64,000 nt of DNA from Cryptomeria japonica (lineage: Eukaryota; Streptophyta; Pinopsida; Cupressales; Cupressaceae), in the NCBI RefSeq assembly GCF_030272615.1, contig NC_081408.1, forward strand, positions 66,560,546 through 66,624,545. Reading direction: 5' to 3'. The notes below the pieces were generated by a model. It searched no databases. It was not told the DNA's origin and saw only the letters and a list, made by a program, of their open reading frames with translations. How positions within the stretch are numbered: the stretch's first letter is position 1; the number at the start of each line of letters is the position of its first letter. The translations under genes were made by a program, and so were the position numbers. Positions 59,544 to 64,000 of this stretch are shown here, piece after piece.

Positions 59544-61158
59544 TTGAGATATGTGAGACTTAATCACAATCTTGAACAAATTATTGGAGATAAGGATGCT
59601 TGGGTACTAACCAGAAGAAGAATTAGAGAGAATTCTTGCATGATCTCCACTATTGAACCAAGAACTACTAAGGAAGCATTTGGTGATGATCATTGGGTAA
59701 AATTTATAGAGGAGGAACTCGATCAAATTTAGAATAAAAACACATGAACCCTAGTACCCCAACCGGAAAAAAAAAATGTGATAGGTACTAAGTGGGTATT
59801 CAAGAACACGTTGAATGAAGATGGTGTTGTGGTTCATAACAAAGATAGGTTGGTTTGGAAAGGTTATGCACAAGAGGAAGGAGAAGATTATGGTGAGACT
59901 TTTGCCTCAGTGGCAAGACTGGAAGGTGTGAGAACTTTACTTGCATTTTTAGCACATAAGAAATTCAAGGTATATGAGATGGATATTAAGTCAACATTTT
60001 TGAATGGGATACTGGAAGAAGAAGTATACATTGAGCAGCTAGATGGTTATGTTTTGATTGATGAGAAAGAAGTGGTATGAAGATTTCATAAGGCTTTGTA
60101 TGGATTAGAGCCAGCACTGAGAGAATGGTATGAAAGGTTTCATACACATCTGATGAAGATAGGTTTTCTGAGAACTAGTGATGATAGCAACATATATCTC
60201 AAATCTGAAGGAGATAAAATATCTATGAGTGAAGTCTTTGTAGATGATATCATATTTGGACGTGATGATGGCATGAGCAATGATTTTGTAGATGAAATGA
60301 AAAATGAATTTGAAATGTCTCTAGTTGGGGAAATAAAAAATTTCATAGGCTTGCAAATACAACAAATGAAGAATGGTATTTTCATCACATAGTCTAAGTA
60401 TGTGAAGGAGGTTTTGAAGAAATTTGGCATGAGTGACTGTAAACAAGTTGGGACACCAATGGTTATAGGTTGTAAGTTTTCTAAGGAAGATGAGTCCACA
60501 TCTGTTGATGAGAAGGAATATAGGTCAATGATTGGAAAATTGCACTATGTTGTTCATAGCAGACTAGATATAGCTCATGCAGTTGGCCTAGTTGCTAGAT
60601 TCTAGAAGAATCCTAAAGATACACATTTGATAGAAACTAAGAGGATATTTAGATAATTGAAAGGTACTATTGACTATGGATTATGGTATCCATATGGATG
60701 AAATTTTGACTTGAAGGTGTATACAGATGCAGTTTGGGCAGGAAATGTTGATGTCCGGAAAAGTGAAACTGGTGGAGCAGTTTTTTCCTTGAGGAAGACT
60801 TGTTTCATGGAGTAGTAAAAAGATGAATTGTACTTCACAATCTCCTACTGAAGCTAAGTATGTTGCAACTTACATGAATTGTACCTAGGCTATCTGGATG
60901 AGGCACATTTTGGAAGGTTTTAAGATGAAGATTTTTGAACCTGTAAAGATCTTATGTGATAATATAAGTGCCATAAATATTTCCAAGAACCCTATTTTGC
61001 ATGCAAAAACCAAGCATATCGAATTTAAGCATCATTTATTAAGGGAAAAAGTGCAAAGTAAAGATGTGATCTTGGAGAATGTTTCTACAAAGGAGCAGCT
61101 TGCGGATATCTTTACTAAACCTCTGCCTAAGACTACTTTTGAGTATCTTAGAAGTTAG
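59544..61158 (+). pseudogene. pol: RT and RNase H of element F
   Basis: RYVRLNHNLEQIIGDKDAW, then IGTKWVFKNTLNEDGVVVHN, YAQEEGEDYGETFASVARLE, YEMDIKSTFLNGILEEEVYI, EVFVDDIIFGRDDG (catalytic pair intact, about 60,240) and FIGLQIQQMKNGIF. RNase H includes VYTDAVWAGNVDVRKSETGG (frameshifted), LCDNISAINISKNPILHAKT and LADIFTKPLPKTTFEYLRS, ending at 61,158. At least five stops or shifts split it. Confidence 0.87.
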
Positions 61159-61518
61159 CTAGTGGTTGTACCATTTCATGAGGTCACTTGAGCATGATGT
61201 AGATTACATCAGTCCCAGAGCTACTCATAGAATTTTATAGCAAGATTGGTGTAGAAGTGGAGTTATTCCACATGGGGAGCATCAAGTTTCAGGTTGTTGA
61301 TGTTGAACAATGAAATTTGACATTGCATGTTTTACTTTCAATTTGGCATTGTTGTCAAAGGGGGAGAAGAACTATGTGATTTGTATGGTTGGCAAAGATA
61401 AGGAAGACAAGATGAACACAAGGTGAATACTTGCTAATGTAAACCAGGATTCCTATTCACAATCACAACAATAAATGGTATTGATATGTGTATTGTCATC
61501 AATGCCAAAGGGGGAAAT
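61159..61518 (+). promoter_or_regulatory. 3' leader and polypurine tract of element F
   Basis: CAAAGGGGGAAAT abuts the 3' LTR; a second block CAAAGGGGGAGAA is at about 61,357 and a weaker CATGGGGAG at 61,271. No further coding seen. Confidence 0.75.
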
Positions 61519-62947
61519 TGTTGGCATTTCCATGAAGATTGCATTAATGATATATTATGTTGTCATTGATGTCAATTAACTGGTAATGATAATAATGATA
61601 TTGTTGATATTGTTGTAATGATTCTTTGTAATTGGTAGGAAGAGCTAGTGAAGGAAACTATAACCAGTAGGAAGAATTTGTGGAGTGAACTAGTATTGCT
61701 ATATATTGGAGAGTTGAACTGGTAAGCCCTACCTATTGATTTGATAAACCCTAACCAGTTAAGTTTGGTGAATTGGCTATATTGGTTTATGATCTGATGA
61801 TGAGCAACAATGACTATGACACGTATGATTATTCTATGAAGAGAGTTTCAAAGTGATTTTGGTGCGTTGATTGAACAGTTTTTTTCTAGGGAAGGAGCAT
61901 AGTATACTGCATGTAATGTAAAGTGCCCCATGAGTTATTGAGTTCAAGGAAGTGGTGATCAAGGATCGATCAAAGCTTTGTAGATTAATTTGTAAAGATT
62001 GCTATGTAATCCAAAGCTCATACTTGAATTGACTTGTTTGTAATCTCTATGAGAGAATTAGGTTTTTGTTGTGTCAACGACCTAATTGATTTGCTTATAA
62101 GGTTGATGAATTGTTTAGTTTCAGAGTTGGAAAAGTTTTAGTTGAATGTGTGGTTGTCGAGCCAGATTATGTATCTGCTGTTTGAGCAAAGGTAGATAGG
62201 AGCATGAAAAGGATCTGAACCAACAAGTGTAGTTCCATTCAAACAGATCAACAAACTCATGTTGTTTTCTAACAATTACAAGAGATTGAAATCCCCTAAC
62301 TGGGTAAGCTCTAACAAGCTTGGTGTTTTTCAAATCCTCTAACAATGTGATCCATTAGATTGGATTTCAAATCCTCTACCAAGGTTACTCCTTACATGGT
62401 ATTGCTTCTAACAAGCCATTTGTAGTCAATCCCTTAACCAGGTGGTCCCTAACAGGATCGGTTCTTAATAGGAATTTTGTAAAAGCTTTAATTGGCTAGG
62501 CTCCTAAGAAGGTGAACTTTAGAAGAGTTCAGATAGTTATCTTGTGAATCTTATATCATCGCATTTTTTTCCATTTGGGTTTCTACATCAAAAATATTGT
62601 GTCAAGAAGTGAATGTTTTTGTGGTTATTTTCTTATGGTTGATTTGCTTAACTACTTAATTGACTTTGATAAGTCATGATATCCGGAAGCATTGTGAAAT
62701 GAAGTTTTACTAATGAAAATAAAAGCATTTGTATGTTTATGAGTTTGAAGTTGTTTACTGTTAGTTTGTTGTAACAGTCAACCAGTTTATTTTGAAAATT
62801 TTTATCTAAACATTGAATTGATAGTTCTAAGGTTACTTTCAGAGATTGATTTTGAGGTTGGTGAAGTTTTTGTTAGTTTTTCGATCTACTAATTCACCCC
62901 CCCCCCCACTCTAAGTAGTTGACTGGATTCTTATTCTTTCATATTCA
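61519..62947 (+). repeat. 3' LTR of element F (1,429 bp)
   Basis: Starts TGTTGGCATTTCC; ends CTTTCATATTCA, shorter by five bases than the 5' LTR end (CTTTCATCATAACATCA), then tatac. A C-run of eleven lies at 62,897-62,908. Confidence 0.87.
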
Positions 62948-63361
62948 TATACATATACATACATACATGTATATATATGTATATATATATATATACACTT
63001 ACATATGTATAGATGTATGTATGCATATATATACATGTACATATCTATATATATATGTATATATGTACATGTATATATATATAAATATAGATGTATACAT
63101 ATATGTGTATATATATATATATGCATACATATATACACATACATACATCTATACATATGTATGTATATATATATATATACATATATATACATGTATGTAT
63201 ATATATATATATATATATATACATACATGTATATATACATACATATGTATATATATATATATATACATATGTATGTATATATACATGTATGTATATATAT
63301 ATATACATACATGTATATATATGTATATATATATATACATACATGTATATATATGTATCTG

Positions 63362-63393
<32 letters not shown>

Positions 63394-63482
63394 CATACAT
63401 ACATGTATATATTTATATATGTAGGTATGTATGTATGTATGTATGTATGTATACACATACATATATACATGTATTTATATAT
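62948..63482. repeat. TA/CATA microsatellite, right segment
   Basis: About 535 bases of (TA)n/(CATA)n/(TATG)n continuing the tract interrupted by B and F. Apparent Tyr/Ile/Met-rich frames on both strands are artefacts. Confidence 0.92.
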
Positions 63483-64000
63483 TATTGGCATATGTGCAGA
63501 GTTTGATGAGATGATGACATTGTATGTTGTCATTGATGTCAATATGCTGAAGTATGAACCGGTATATTGAAGAAAGCAAACTGGCAAGAGAATTGGTATG
63601 ATGGTATGAAGTGAACCAGTATGATGATGTGAACTAGTATATGTGAAAAGGTGAACCGGTATGTTGGAATGTGAACCGGTATTTGCAAAGTTTATATCGG
63701 CATTTCATTTGATATGACTACCGGTTGGTAGTCTCATCTTCTAGGTTTCTGGTTGATGCATTTCAATTCTGTGTGATTTGACCGACGATATCCTATGATG
63801 AGTTAGCATTGAAATGAAGATCAGATCGTGTTTCCATGTCAGCCTTGTGCACGTGAAGGGTTTCGTTGAGGATCTTGCATGAAGAAGATTGATTCTATCT
63901 ACCTTGGGAATGTGCAAAGTCTCAATAAATGGTGGAGAGCATGTGATGGGTTATCAACTTCTAGAAGTGGTGAAGAATGAACAATGGAGAACATCTTGAG
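63483..64000 (+). mobile_element. Element J: start of a further copia-type LTR, truncated by the window
   Basis: TATTGGCATATGTGCAG follows the microsatellite without a polypurine tract, so it is an outer LTR end. The text 'tgttgtcattgatgtcaat' shortly after is shared with the LTRs of B, F, G and D, and TGTTGGCATATG with A. Repeated gaaccggtat words follow. The end is outside the window. Confidence 0.7.

Larger units (their letters stand above)
55576..62947 (+). mobile_element. Element F: Ty1/copia, plus strand, same family as B
   Basis: LTRs at 55,576-57,007 and 61,519-62,947; flanked by tatac (55,571-55,575 and 62,948-62,952). The domain order gag, protease, integrase, RT, RNase H can be followed with many stops and shifts. 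It holds no nested insertion. Key residues are lost in the zinc knuckle and protease, so this copy is dead. Confidence 0.92.

Noticed and set aside
62911-63587. Similar Tyr/Ile/Met-rich frames at the right edge
   Set aside because: Same microsatellite artefact.

Overview
This window looks like intergenic DNA from a large, repeat-rich plant nuclear genome, most likely a gymnosperm such as a conifer. That placement is inference from style only: deep nesting of old Ty1/copia elements, a LARD-like element, a plant L1-type LINE with a C-terminal RNase H, and no host gene. I found no rRNA, tRNA, CRISPR array or intact host gene. Essentially every coding segment is a decayed transposable-element gene.

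Left nest (1-33,010). The oldest layer appears to be a minus-strand LINE (K) whose ORF1 and ORF2 now span 14.5-33.0 kb. It is split by (i) a 967-bp TIR element (15,401-16,367) whose removal restores the LINE frame, (ii) an 11.3-kb plus-strand LARD-like element (I, 19,981-31,311) with 4.4-kb LTRs and a non-coding interior, flanked by the direct repeat ccttc, and probably (iii) a minus-strand Ty3/gypsy-like element (H, 7,381-14,300) that has a gag gene but no visible pol. H's left LTR was hit by a plus-strand copia element (G; only its 3' end is in the window). G's RNase H was in turn hit by a minus-strand element (A, 1-5,744). A has copia-type LTR, primer-binding site and leader, but instead of gag-pol it carries a coiled-coil/zinc-knuckle ORF1 and a ~1,090-codon ORF2 of unknown function.

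Middle (33.0-37.2 kb). This holds a plus-strand RNase H fragment of another LINE, a decayed coding region I cannot identify, a degenerate telomere-like tract (TTTAGGG/TTAGGG) and a long TA/CATA microsatellite.

Right nest (37.2-64 kb). Two copia elements of the same family, B (minus) and F (plus), inserted head to head into one microsatellite, leaving 109 bp between their 5' LTRs. B contains C (an internally deleted relative of A) and D (another copia element), and D carries a solo LTR (E). After F the microsatellite resumes and runs into the start of a further LTR (J) that leaves the window.

The most interesting items are the A/C family (two copies sharing a long conserved ORF2 in place of pol), the TIR element with a reconstructable empty site, the LARD with variable GC-rich minisatellites in its LTRs, the repeated polypurine blocks in copia 3' leaders, the recurring TG-to-TA change at outer 5' LTR ends, and the B/F inverted repeat. 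Similarity statements are by-eye comparisons; no alignment or search was run.
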